A stretch of DNA of 64,000 nucleotides from Rossellomorea aquimaris (GTDB lineage Bacteria > Bacillota > Bacilli > Bacillales > Bacillaceae_B): NCBI RefSeq assembly GCF_000935355.1, contig NZ_JXZC01000002.1, positions 459,516 to 523,515 of the forward strand. The letters run 5' to 3'. Under the pieces are notes generated by a model. It had not been told where the DNA came from. It saw nothing but the letters and a program-made list of their open reading frames with translations, and made no database searches. Shown piece by piece: positions 10,780-19,697 of this stretch. A program made the position numbers and the translations under genes. Every line of letters begins with the position of its first letter. The first letter of the stretch is position 1.

Positions 10780-10826
10780 AATTCTCAGAGAACTGCTCAT
10801 GAATTAGCAAGAGTGGGGCATATATT

Positions 10827-11000
10827 GATTTCGCTGGTATAAATGTGATTTCGCTGATAAAATCAAATTTTCGCCGTTATATCCGAGATTTCGCTGATAA
10901 AATCAAAATTCCGCTGATATATCTCAGATTTCGCCGTTAAAATCAAATTTTCGCCGATATATCTGAAATACCGGACCGATATGTTCAATTTCCGCCTCAA
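10827..11000. repeat. Tandem array with strict 20-bp period in the galT-bgaB gap
   Basis: TCGCYG (or CCGCTG) starts recur exactly every 20 bp at 10831, 10851, 10871, 10891, 10911, 10931 and 10951, with degenerate units at 10971 and 10991. Units alternate between forms like TCGCTGATAAAATCAAATTT and TCGCCGTTATATCCGAGATT, giving a 40-bp higher-order period. There are no spacers, so it is not a CRISPR. The rest of the 585-bp gap (to 11201) shows no gene. Confidence 0.85.
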
Positions 11001-11201
11001 AAAGTGTTCAAACCGGATCATATATCTCGAAACAGAATCTTAATACCATAGAATGGATGCTTTTTTACAACTTCCACCTCAAAACTTCTCATTTTAGCGC
11101 GCAAAAAGTCATTTCAATCCCAAATTCCCACAACTTCAACCCTGTTCATCATGAAAAGCAGCCCTATCCGTTCAATCCAGCGCTAATCCACCACAAGGTT
11201 T

Positions 11202-12698
11202 TTAACAAAAGCCGTCCACAAATCTAACAAACGCCTTCTGTCCATTTTCATCCCTCTTAAATACACCGGCATCTTCAAGCACACGGGAGAATTTCTTCCC
11301 TAATTCTTCTCTGACGATGCCACCGACATTGTCATGTGTCACTTCCCCATGATAACGGTCCTTCAGTTCTTCCACCCACGGCTTATGGTAGTCTGCCACC
11401 TGATGAGCTTCATCCAGCAGGGACTTTTCCACTTCCAACAGTTCATCTTTCAAGCGGGCCGGCAGAACGGCCAGACCCATCACTTCGATCAAGCCTATGT
11501 TTTCTTTCTTGATATGGTGGACATCTTCATGAGGGTGGAATATGCCCATTGGATGTTCATCATTCGTTCGATTGTTCCGTAGAACGAGATCCATTTCATA
11601 CTTCCCGTCACGCATGCGGGCGATGGGTGTAATCGTATTATGAGGTGTGTCCCCGGTAAAGGCCAGGATCTCCGCTTCAGGGTCACTGTACCCTCTCCAT
11701 CCTGATAAAATATCCTCCGTTGCATCCAGCAGAGCTTCCATGCTTCCGCTGTTCAAGCGGATCACGGACATCGGCCACTTCACGATCGCCGCTTCCACTT
11801 CTGGATGACGGCTCATGGAAAAGGTATATTCTTTTTCCGCTTTCGCCATGGCAAAGTCATACCGTCCACCCTGATAGTGATCGTGAGAAAGGATCGATCC
11901 ACCGACAATCGGAAGGTCTGCATTCGAGCCGGCAAAATAATGAGGGAACTGATCGACAAAATGAAGCAGCCGTTCGAATCCGCCACGATTGATTTCCATC
12001 GGACGATGGGTTTCCGACAATACGATGCAGTGTTCGTTGTAATAGACATAAGGTGAATACTGAAGCATCCAGCCTTCATCTGCAAGGTTCAGGCGGATCA
12101 CCCGGTGATTGGCCCGGGCAGGATGACCGATTCTCCCCTCATATCCTTCATTCTCGACACATAGTAAACACTGTGGATACTTCTGATCCTTTTTCGGCAT
12201 GGACTTTTCAAGGGCGATTTGCTTAGGATCTTTTTCCGGCTTGGATAGATTGATCGTAATATCGAGTTCCCCGTATTCAGTATCCACTTTGTAGCTGATG
12301 TTTTGACTGATTCGTTTTGTCTGGATGTAATTGCTGTCCTGACTGAGCTGGTAAAAGTAATCGGTTGCCTGTTTGGGATCTTTTTTATAAAGATCGGTGA
12401 ACGTTTGATTGATGACAGATGGACGTGCCACAAAACAGTCCATCACACTGGCCGAGAACATTTCTTTATGATCAAACAAATCTTCGATGATTCCATTTTC
12501 CACTGCATAAACCGTCAATGTTTCGAGCAGGTCGGGAATGGTGATACCGTCAAGTGAATCTGCCTCTTCAGCTTTATACTCTTCCATTTTTAAAAGGGCA
12601 AGGATCCGGTTTCGCGCATAGATTTCATCCTCTTTTCCGATCAGTTCAGCCTCTAACGCTTTTTGTATAATCGCATCAATGGTCAAGAAAATGCTCAT
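11202..12698 (-). CDS. galT: UDP-glucose--hexose-1-phosphate uridylyltransferase
   Basis: A 498-residue GalT of the Firmicutes type (longer than the E. coli form). It transfers UMP from UDP-glucose to galactose-1-phosphate. The nucleophile region SHDHYQGG carries the expected His-x-His pair, and HPHEDVHHIKKENIGLIEVMG is the conserved C-terminal segment. It starts 6 bp after the galE stop, so galK-galE-galT form one transcript in that order. The downstream gap before bgaB is unusually long and repeat-filled. Confidence 0.93.
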   Translation of the reverse strand: MSIFLTIDAIIQKALEAELIGKEDEIYARNRILALLKMEEYKAEEADSLDGITIPDLLETLTVYAVENGIIEDLFDHKEMFSASVMDCFVARPSVINQTFTDLYKKDPKQATDYFYQLSQDSNYIQTKRISQNISYKVDTEYGELDITINLSKPEKDPKQIALEKSMPKKDQKYPQCLLCVENEGYEGRIGHPARANHRVIRLNLADEGWMLQYSPYVYYNEHCIVLSETHRPMEINRGGFERLLHFVDQFPHYFAGSNADLPIVGGSILSHDHYQGGRYDFAMAKAEKEYTFSMSRHPEVEAAIVKWPMSVIRLNSGSMEALLDATEDILSGWRGYSDPEAEILAFTGDTPHNTITPIARMRDGKYEMDLVLRNNRTNDEHPMGIFHPHEDVHHIKKENIGLIEVMGLAVLPARLKDELLEVEKSLLDEAHQVADYHKPWVEELKDRYHGEVTHDNVGGIVREELGKKFSRVLEDAGVFKRDENGQKAFVRFVDGFC

Positions 12699-12704
12699 CC
12701 TTGT

Positions 12705-13700
12705 TCACTCTCCCTTTCTGTCGTTGTATCCATACGGATGGGTTTCGTGCCACTCCCAGGCATCCCCGATCATTCTCGTTATCGAGGTACGGGATGGACT
12801 CCAGCCCAGCAGTTCTTTCGCTTTTTCAGAAGAAGCGATCAGTTTGCTCGGGTCACCAGCTCTTCTTTTTCCGATTTTCTCGGGGATCGGATGCCCGGTC
12901 ACTTCCCTTGCAGCGTGGATCATTTCTTTCACTGAAAACCCCTGGCTGCTTCCCAGGTTGAAAATATTACTTTGTCCGGTGCGCTTCAGGTAATCAAGAG
13001 CAAGGATATGGGCTTCGATCAAATCATCGACATGAATGTAATCACGGATACAGGTTCCATCAGGAGTATCGTAGTCATCTCCAAAAATCGTGATGAACTC
13101 ACGTTGTTCCAGGGCCACCTGTAGGATGATAGGAATCAAATGAGTCTCGGGAGTATGATCCTCACCGATTTCCCCGTGGGCACCAGCCACATTGAAATAA
13201 CGGAGGGAAACAAATTTGATTCCATAGGCTTCATCGCACCATCTCATCATTTTTTCCATGGCAAGCTTCGTTTCGCCGTACGCGTTTGTCGGTAACGTCG
13301 GCATCTTCTCGGTGATCGGCACCTGTTCCGGCTCTCCGTACGTGGCAGCCGTTGATGAAAATACGATATGCTTCACACCGAATTCGTTCATCACCTCAAG
13401 GGTCACCTGGGTACCATACACATTGTTATCAAAGTACTTTAATGGATTCTCCATCGACTCGCCGACAAGGGAATTCGCGGCAAAATGGATCACCCCATCT
13501 ATTTTTTCCTTTTCAAACACAGATCGCAGAAAGTCTTTATCCCTGATGTCTCCATTGTAGAAGACCGCGTCCTCATGAACCGCTCCTCTATGACCTGTTT
13601 CCAAATTATCCACAACGATGGTTCTGTATCCGCGCTCCACAAGCTGAAATACCGCATGAGAACCAACATAACCTGCACCACCCAGCACTAACACGTTCAT
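12705..13700 (-). CDS. galE: UDP-glucose 4-epimerase
   Basis: A 331-residue short-chain dehydrogenase-like epimerase. The NAD-binding GGAGYVGSH motif is at residues 7-15 and the catalytic Y141-x3-K145 is in [11 protein letters not shown]. It interconverts UDP-galactose and UDP-glucose, completing the Leloir pathway. Its ATG overlaps the galK stop by 4 bp (ATGA), so translation is coupled. Length and motifs are canonical. Confidence 0.95.
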   Translation of the reverse strand: MNVLVLGGAGYVGSHAVFQLVERGYRTIVVDNLETGHRGAVHEDAVFYNGDIRDKDFLRSVFEKEKIDGVIHFAANSLVGESMENPLKYFDNNVYGTQVTLEVMNEFGVKHIVFSSTAATYGEPEQVPITEKMPTLPTNAYGETKLAMEKMMRWCDEAYGIKFVSLRYFNVAGAHGEIGEDHTPETHLIPIILQVALEQREFITIFGDDYDTPDGTCIRDYIHVDDLIEAHILALDYLKRTGQSNIFNLGSSQGFSVKEMIHAAREVTGHPIPEKIGKRRAGDPSKLIASSEKAKELLGWSPSRTSITRMIGDAWEWHETHPYGYNDRKGE

Positions 13701-14875
13701 ACGATCACCTCTTTGTCTATTTCTGTTGCACCATTACCGATACTTGCTACATAGAAGGTTGCTTCATACCCTATGTCACCCTTATATTTCTCGCCTACTC
13801 CGTCAATGAAACTCTCCACATAATCCTTTTCCACAATCGCAATTGCGCAGCCGCCGAAGCCTGCCCCGGTCATCCTCGCCCCGACTACGCCCTCTTGATT
13901 CCATGCTGCTTCCACAAGGGCATCAAGCTCTTTTCCCGTCACTTCATAATCGTCACGGAGCGAAACATGGGATTCATTCATCAGCTTCCCGAATTCATGA
14001 AGCTGTCCGTTTTGTAAAAATTGAAGAGCTTTAAGCGTACGTCGATTTTCATATACAGCATGCTTGGCTCTTTTTTGTTCGACTTCATTCGGGATCACAT
14101 GCTTATGAAGCTCGAATCCTTCTTCCGTCAGCTCACCCAACGAACCGATATCCGTCACAGATTTCAGGCTTTCCAGGGCAGATTCACATTCCGTTCTACG
14201 TTCATTGTATTTTGAACCGGCGAGCTCCCGGCGTTTATTGGAATTCATGATGATGATATTGTGATGCTCAAGATCGATAGGTGCGTATTGAAAGTGAAGG
14301 GTGTTGGTATCCAGTAAAATACCGGCTCCCTCTTTCCCCATTCCTATCGCAAATTGATCCATGATCCCGCTGTTCACACCGATGAATTCGTTTTCCACCT
14401 TTTGTCCCGTCTTAACGAGAGCGATCCGGTCCACATCCAGTTCAAACAGTCCCTGGAGCATGACACCTGTCGCCAATTCAATGGAAGCCGATGAAGATAA
14501 ACCGGCACCGTTTGGAATATTTCCGTAGAAAAGAACTTCCATCCCCATGTTGATACGGTTTGTATCCATTAAATAACGGATCATTCCTTTCGGGTAATTC
14601 GCCCACTCATGATCTTGATTATAGTCCAGGCTGTCGAGATCAAATTCTATGACGCCCGTATGGTCAAAGTTCAAGGAATAAAGGCGTACCAGACGGTCTT
14701 CACGCTTTCTTGCCACTGCATAGGTGCCGAACGTAATCGCACAAGGAAACACATGCCCTCCGTTATAATCCGTGTGTTCCCCGATTAAGTTGATCCGCCC
14801 AGGGGCAAAAAACACACGTTTTGCTTCATTGCCGAAAATCTCCTGAAAACTCCTGAAAAGTTGCTGAACATCCAT
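13697..14875 (-). CDS. galK: Galactokinase
   Basis: A 392-residue GHMP kinase that phosphorylates alpha-D-galactose with ATP. The galactokinase signature [15 protein letters not shown] lies at about residues 26-40, the GHMP motif is seen as [14 protein letters not shown], and the C-terminal [12 protein letters not shown] loop is intact. I chose the ATG at 14873-14875, preceded by AGGAGG; an in-frame ATG 18 bases upstream overlaps no ribosome site. It is the first gene of galKET and has a well-formed sigma-A promoter with cre and operator sites upstream. Confidence 0.94.
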   Translation of the reverse strand: MDVQQLFRSFQEIFGNEAKRVFFAPGRINLIGEHTDYNGGHVFPCAITFGTYAVARKREDRLVRLYSLNFDHTGVIEFDLDSLDYNQDHEWANYPKGMIRYLMDTNRINMGMEVLFYGNIPNGAGLSSSASIELATGVMLQGLFELDVDRIALVKTGQKVENEFIGVNSGIMDQFAIGMGKEGAGILLDTNTLHFQYAPIDLEHHNIIIMNSNKRRELAGSKYNERRTECESALESLKSVTDIGSLGELTEEGFELHKHVIPNEVEQKRAKHAVYENRRTLKALQFLQNGQLHEFGKLMNESHVSLRDDYEVTGKELDALVEAAWNQEGVVGARMTGAGFGGCAIAIVEKDYVESFIDGVGEKYKGDIGYEATFYVASIGNGATEIDKEVIV

Positions 14876-14971
14876 TCTGATTCCTCCTACCATTTATACC
14901 GATCTTTCACTAGCTATCGTTCATGTCGCGAGAGTCCTGTAAAGAATTTCGCGGATATAGTTTAAAATTAC

Positions 14972-15045
14972 AGAAACCGCTTTCAACCCCATGATAAAAC
15001 AAGGAAGGAAAAAGGTCAATAAAATTTTAGTAAAAGTTTTACTAA
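14972..15045 (-). promoter_or_regulatory. galK promoter with cre site and upstream dyad operator
   Basis: On the minus strand TTGACC (15014-15019), a 17-bp spacer and TATCAT (14991-14996) form a sigma-A promoter. The cre-like AGAAACCGCTTTCA (14972-14985, 13 of 14 consensus positions) covers the expected start point. A perfect 9-bp-arm dyad, TTAGTAAAAGTTTTACTAA (15027-15045), lies just upstream of the -35 box. CcpA control is well supported; the dyad is inferred to be the GalR site. Confidence 0.72.
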
Positions 15046-15085
15046 GTTTTATTTATGGTTAATTCTTTATCTTTGAATAAGGTGT

Positions 15086-15128
15086 AAAAAAACACCAGAC
15101 CTCAATCAATCACAGCCTGATGTTTTTT
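15086..15128 (-). terminator. Terminator of the alpha-galactosidase gene
   Basis: Arms at 15086-15100 (AAAAACACCAGAC core) and 15114-15128 (GCCTGATGTTTTT core) pair with G-T wobbles. Runs of A and T on both sides make it potentially bidirectional. It begins 10 bp after the alpha-galactosidase stop. Confidence 0.8.
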
Positions 15129-15137
15129 ATAATGTTT

Positions 15138-17381
15138 TCAATCCACCTCAGATAGAATGAAGATCTCAGAAGTAAAGTCACCCGACTCTTCGATGCCGCC
15201 CAGTTGTGTGCCTGAATAGCCGCTATCCAGCTGAATCCCCACATGCATCAGTTCATCTCCGAAATAGGTACCACCCCTACCGTTGATGCGGTATTCCTTA
15301 TCCGGATCGAGCCCCTTCAGTAAGAGCCGTTCATATCCTTGATTCGGTTTAGAGAGCACTTGATAATATCCTGCAATCGCTTTTTTTCGATCAGAGGACA
15401 CCGTCATCCAGGAAGTCACGTTTCCATCCCCTTCAAATGGACTGATCAGGCGATGAAAATCACCGTACTGAAGGGTATTGCGGTGCTTTTTATAAAAATC
15501 GATCTGGGCTTTCACCTGTTCCTTCTCGTGAGCAGTCATTTTCGTCACATCAAGCTCGTACCCGAAAATACCAAAAAAGGCCGTATTTCCTCTTGTATGC
15601 AAGGATGTGACACGTCTCACCTGATGGTTCGGAACCTCCGATACGTGGGCCCCCATGGAACTGAGGGGATAGACTAACGATGTCCCGTATTGGATCTTCA
15701 ACCGTTCCACTGCATCCGTATCGTCACTGGTCCACCCTTGAGGAGCGTAGTACAGCATACCCGGATCAAACCGTGCACCGCCGCTCGCGCAGGATTCGAA
15801 TAAGATATGAGGGAATGCGGAAGTCAATCTTTCATACAAATCATAGACACCGAGAATATATCGGTGAGGGACTTCCCGCTGACGTTCTGACGGAAGTACC
15901 GCTGAACCGATTTCAGTCATATAGCGGTTCATATCCCATTTCACATACGAAATAGGGGCTTTTTCCAACACATCCGCCATCATGCCATAGAGATGATCCA
16001 CCACTTCTTTCCTTGAAAAATCGAGTACATACTGATGACGTCCGTGCGAAGGGGCTCTGCCCGGGACATGGATGATCCAGTCCGGATGCTTTTCATAAAG
16101 TTCACTGGCCTTCGACACCATCTCAGGCTCGAACCATAACCCGAAATCCATGCCCAATTGCTTGATTTTCTCTGCAAGGGACGGGATGCCTGCCGGAAGC
16201 TTATCCTTGTCGACAAACCAGTCCCCCAGTGAAGTGGTATCGTCATTCCGTTTCCCGAACCAGCCGTCATCCAGGACGAATAACTCCACCCCCAATTCTT
16301 TGGCCGTGCGGGCGATCGTTACAATCTTCTCTTCATCAAAATCAAAATAGGTGGCTTCCCAGTTGTTGATCAGAACCGGACGTTCTTTATCCCGCCACAT
16401 GCCGCGGGCAAGCCTGTTTCTGTATAGTTCGTGATATTCCCTGCTGAGACCATTCAATCCGGCATCTGAATATGCCATGACCACTTCCGGGGTCTGGAAG
16501 CTCTCGCCACTCTCCAGAAGCCAGCTGAAATCAAACGGGTTGATCCCCATAAAAACCCGGGTGACATCATACTGATCCACTTCAGCCTGGGCCAGGAAGT
16601 TCCCGCTGTACACCAGACTGAAACCGTAGACTTCCCCTTGGTGTTCCGTTGTTTGGGGACGTTTAAGGGCCAGGAATGGATTTTGCTGACTGCTGCTCGT
16701 TCCGCGCGTACTTGAAATACTTTGGATCCCCGGCTGTAACTTTCTCGAGCTCACATGACGTTCCCTTGACCAGCCACCGGATAACTGAACAAGGTCAAAA
16801 GTAGAATCAGGCAAATCAACCGAACAGCTTAATGAACGATCCAGTTGCAGCTTTTGATTCCCGTCATTAACGAATTTCGCCGAACGAACGATCACGTCAC
16901 GGTCATAGTAACAGGAATACAAAAGAATGATCCTTGCATCGAGAAGCTCGTCCCTCAATGTAATTTCAAGGGTCTCTGCTTCAGAGTCATCTTCTGTATA
17001 GGTGGCAGGAAGACCCTCAAGCCCCGGCTTTCCATGGATGATCCGATAGCCTTCATACCGAAAATCCGTGATTCGGCTCCCGTTTTCCTGAAGAATCTGA
17101 AAGGCCGGTTCACGGTAATCTGTTGTCCCATAGCTCGGGAATTCCTGACGGAGGAAGTCGAGTGAAAAAGATAAATCCCCTTCGAACACACACGAAGAAG
17201 TCGCTCGGTGCTCCTCTTTATACAGGTGGGAAAAATCGTCACGATGACGGACTCTCTTCCCATAATGAAGCTGACCAAGCTGCCCGTTTCGCAGCACATT
17301 GAAAATATAACTTATATTTTTCCCTTGCAGGTGAAATACCTTGTTGAGTTCGTTAACGTAAATGAGTGTATTCTTTTTCAA
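15138..17381 (-). CDS. GH36 alpha-galactosidase
   Basis: A 747-residue GH36 enzyme releasing terminal alpha-galactose from melibiose, raffinose-type sugars or galactomannan fragments. The order is an N-terminal beta-sandwich (about 1-330), a (beta/alpha)8 barrel with nucleophile Asp in YVKWDMNR (about 478) and acid/base Asp in WTSDDTDAVERL (about 551), then a C-terminal beta domain. No signal peptide, so intracellular. The start is a TTG at 17379-17381, eight bases after GGGAGG. It sits between the symporter and galKET on the same strand, feeding galactose into that pathway. The symbol is uncertain (aga, rafA or agaN in relatives). Confidence 0.9.
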   Translation of the reverse strand: MKKNTLIYVNELNKVFHLQGKNISYIFNVLRNGQLGQLHYGKRVRHRDDFSHLYKEEHRATSSCVFEGDLSFSLDFLRQEFPSYGTTDYREPAFQILQENGSRITDFRYEGYRIIHGKPGLEGLPATYTEDDSEAETLEITLRDELLDARIILLYSCYYDRDVIVRSAKFVNDGNQKLQLDRSLSCSVDLPDSTFDLVQLSGGWSRERHVSSRKLQPGIQSISSTRGTSSSQQNPFLALKRPQTTEHQGEVYGFSLVYSGNFLAQAEVDQYDVTRVFMGINPFDFSWLLESGESFQTPEVVMAYSDAGLNGLSREYHELYRNRLARGMWRDKERPVLINNWEATYFDFDEEKIVTIARTAKELGVELFVLDDGWFGKRNDDTTSLGDWFVDKDKLPAGIPSLAEKIKQLGMDFGLWFEPEMVSKASELYEKHPDWIIHVPGRAPSHGRHQYVLDFSRKEVVDHLYGMMADVLEKAPISYVKWDMNRYMTEIGSAVLPSERQREVPHRYILGVYDLYERLTSAFPHILFESCASGGARFDPGMLYYAPQGWTSDDTDAVERLKIQYGTSLVYPLSSMGAHVSEVPNHQVRRVTSLHTRGNTAFFGIFGYELDVTKMTAHEKEQVKAQIDFYKKHRNTLQYGDFHRLISPFEGDGNVTSWMTVSSDRKKAIAGYYQVLSKPNQGYERLLLKGLDPDKEYRINGRGGTYFGDELMHVGIQLDSGYSGTQLGGIEESGDFTSEIFILSEVD

Positions 17382-17404
17382 TTGAGTGACCTCCCATTTG
17401 GTTT

Positions 17405-17645
17405 AATAACGCTCTTTTCTCAAAGAACGTTGTTTTTATTGATTTCTATAAAGGATACATGCTTAGAAAGTTGATTGGAGCGGAAGGATGCTCGACTCCT
17501 GCGGGAATAGCGGGAAAGTTGAGACCCCACAGGGAGGAAGCCCGAGGAGGCTCAACTCACGCCCCGCGGAAAGCGAGAATCCTGCAGCGGAAATCAACTA
17601 CCACTTTCAACCTTAAGACAGCCACAAACTTTTGGGTAAAATAGC
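17405..17645. repeat. Dispersed element, copy A
   Basis: A GC-rich core (about 17465-17610) contains GAGCGGAAGGATGCTCGACT, TGCGGGAATAGCGGGAAAGT, GAGGAGGCTCAACTCACGCC and CAGCGGAAATCAACT. It is over 80% like the inverted copy at 43711-43852 by eye. Flanks AACGCTCTTTTCTCAAAGAACG (first 20 bases considered, from 17408) and GCCACAAACTTT also recur around 60650-60795. Internal complementarity could form a large hairpin. It fills most of the 320-bp gap before the symporter terminator; there is no credible coding content. Confidence 0.8.
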
Positions 17646-17653
17646 CAATTTAC

Positions 17654-17689
17654 AACAAAACAGCCAGGCAATCACCTGACTGTTTTGTT
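17654..17689 (-). terminator. Terminator of the sodium symporter gene
   Basis: Fifteen-base arms AACAAAACAGCCAGG and CCTGACTGTTTTGTT (17654-17668, 17675-17689) with one mismatch and a six-base loop, 12 bp beyond the symporter stop. Confidence 0.8.
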
Positions 17690-17701
17690 GTAACTATTGT
17701 T

Positions 17702-19288
17702 CTACGCTCCAATCCCGACAGGAGAGAAGACCATATAGATGATGATCATGGCAATCGTACAAGCAATCCCGATCGGATAGACGATTTTCCATGGTGTCAT
17801 ATCGACCTTATGAGATTCCTGCAGCGTATACTCCGTGTCTCTCGGTTTGAACTTCCCGATAATCAGCATCAGTGCTGAACATAGCACGAAAAGTATTCCT
17901 AAAATATGCAGGAAGTGAAGGCCCGTATCCCAGAATAACTGTGTAATCGCATACAACGTAATGAACACAAATAGCGAAATTTTCGCTGCAATCGCCGGTA
18001 CCCTTTTCGTCATGTAACCGACAATGATGATCGTAAAGATCGGCACATTGTAGAAACCGTTTACAATCTGGAGATACTGGAAGAATCCTTGTGGCGCCTT
18101 TTCAATGAGAGGTGCCAGAACCATGGCGAAAACGGCGAGTAATACTCCGAAATACTTCCCGTTTTTGACGAGCTGCTTATCAGAAGCACCCGGTTTCACG
18201 TATGGCTTATAAATATTCAGCGTAAATAGTGTGACAGAAGAGTTCAGCGCCGAGTTAAATGACGATAAGATCGCCCCGAACAACACAGCTGCAAAGAATC
18301 CTACAAGAGGCGTTGGCAGGATTTCATTCACCAGTCGTGGATAAGCATCCGTCGGCTCAAGATTCTCTCCAAACATGTTATACGCGATGATTCCAGGCAG
18401 AATCAAGAAGAATGGTCCGACCAACTTCAATGCTGCTGCAATCAGAACCCCTTTTTGACCTTCTTTCAGATTCTTCGCGGCAAGGGCACGCTGCATAATA
18501 TGCTGAGCCGTACCCCAGTAGAAAAGGTTCACCAGGAGCATTCCCGTAAACATCGTACTGAACGGAACGGGATCCTCAGGCTTACCGATCGCATTCAGTT
18601 TCTCGGGTGTATTTTCCATGATGGTGCCGAACCCTTTAAAGAGGGAACCATCACCCAGAACAACCAGACCGATGACTGGAATCATCAATCCACCAATCAA
18701 AAGCCCGACTCCGTTGATCGTATCGGAAACGGCAACCGCTTTCAATCCACCGAAAATGGCATACAGGGAACCGATGATCCCAATCGACCACACCGTGATC
18801 CAAAGTGCCGTTGTACGGTCCACTCCCAACATTTCAGGAACGTTGAAGATCCCACTCAGTGCCACTGCCCCTGAATAAAGGATGGGAGGCAATAAGTTAA
18901 ACACATACCCGAACAAGAAAAGAATCGTAACGATTTGCTTCGTACCAGAGTCAAATCGTTCTTCAAGAAAATCAGGTATCGTCGTGATTCCCCCTTTTAA
19001 ATAGCGGGGAAGTAGATAAAACGCTACAAGTACCAGAGCAATGGCTGACCCGACTTCCCAGCCCATCACCGACATATTATCGGTGTAACCCTGGGCGTTC
19101 AGTCCTATGAGCTGCTCTGTGGATAAATTCGTAAGCATAAGTGATCCCCCGATCACCCAGCCGGTCAAACTGCGGCCTGCAAGAAAATACCCTTCCTGTG
19201 TCCCCAGATCCTCGTCCCTTGTTTTCCAATACGAAATCAACGCAACAAGAAGCGTGAAAAATAAGAAGGAAACAATTGTGAATACCAT
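17702..19288 (-). CDS. Solute:sodium symporter (SSS family), probable galactoside/galactose transporter
   Basis: A 528-residue protein with about 13-14 hydrophobic segments and the SSS-family N-terminal pattern (DLGTQEGYFLAGRSLTGWVIGGS, read in two parts; then TNLSTEQLIGLNAQGY). It resembles SglT-like bacterial sugar symporters and would import a galactoside with Na+. A GAGGAG ribosome site precedes the ATG. It has its own promoter region with a cre box and the TTTTAGTAAA motif also seen at galK, which ties it to the galactoside regulon. The exact substrate is inferred. Confidence 0.85.
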   Translation of the reverse strand: MVFTIVSFLFFTLLVALISYWKTRDEDLGTQEGYFLAGRSLTGWVIGGSLMLTNLSTEQLIGLNAQGYTDNMSVMGWEVGSAIALVLVAFYLLPRYLKGGITTIPDFLEERFDSGTKQIVTILFLFGYVFNLLPPILYSGAVALSGIFNVPEMLGVDRTTALWITVWSIGIIGSLYAIFGGLKAVAVSDTINGVGLLIGGLMIPVIGLVVLGDGSLFKGFGTIMENTPEKLNAIGKPEDPVPFSTMFTGMLLVNLFYWGTAQHIMQRALAAKNLKEGQKGVLIAAALKLVGPFFLILPGIIAYNMFGENLEPTDAYPRLVNEILPTPLVGFFAAVLFGAILSSFNSALNSSVTLFTLNIYKPYVKPGASDKQLVKNGKYFGVLLAVFAMVLAPLIEKAPQGFFQYLQIVNGFYNVPIFTIIIVGYMTKRVPAIAAKISLFVFITLYAITQLFWDTGLHFLHILGILFVLCSALMLIIGKFKPRDTEYTLQESHKVDMTPWKIVYPIGIACTIAMIIIYMVFSPVGIGA

Positions 19289-19377
19289 AGTTGAAACTCC
19301 TCTCTATCAATCTCTCTTTTTAGCTGTTTTATAAAGCTGAATGAAGACTTTTCTAAATCTTTAAAAACAGTATAACG

Positions 19378-19431
19378 TGAAAGCGCTATTATAGTAAACA
19401 TTTTAGTAAATAAAATTATTAAATTTTACTA
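19378..19431 (-). promoter_or_regulatory. Symporter control region: cre box and TAGTAAA repeats
   Basis: TGAAAGCGCTATTA (19378-19391) matches the cre consensus at 13 of 14 positions. TAGTAAA occurs at 19392 and 19404, and its complement TTTACTA at 19425. TTTTAGTAAA (19401-19410) is identical to half of the dyad upstream of galK. A minus-strand TATAAT (19388-19393) overlaps the cre box. The remaining gap to 19620 shows no gene. Confidence 0.6.
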
Positions 19432-19620
19432 TTATTTTTTACCAGAGAGGAAATACGCTTCTATCCGTGAAAAGGAAAAAGGCTTAAAAAGGCAAACGTA
19501 CAGGTACTTTTCAAGAAGGTTGGACCCTGGGAGAATGGAGGATCCTTTCCATGTGAAGATCGTATGTACCGGATATCATGATCAAAGGTTTGTACCTGGA
19601 ACCTGAAAAAGAAATCAAAA

Positions 19621-19651
19621 AAAGACACCCCATAAACGATAGGATGTCTTT
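19621..19651 (-). terminator. Terminator of the anti-sigma gene
   Basis: AAAGACACCC (19621-19630) pairs with GGATGTCTTT (19642-19651), with one wobble. On the minus strand the stem is followed by a T run. Confidence 0.75.
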
Positions 19652-19697
19652 CCTGGCTTTTCACTCAATCAATTGACTAGAGCTGGCAAACGTTTCT

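Noticed and set aside
10827..11000. CRISPR array
   Set aside because: Units are contiguous with a 20-bp period and no unique spacers; no cas genes are present.
17459..17644. 61-residue plus-strand ORF
   Set aside because: It lies wholly in copy A of the dispersed element.
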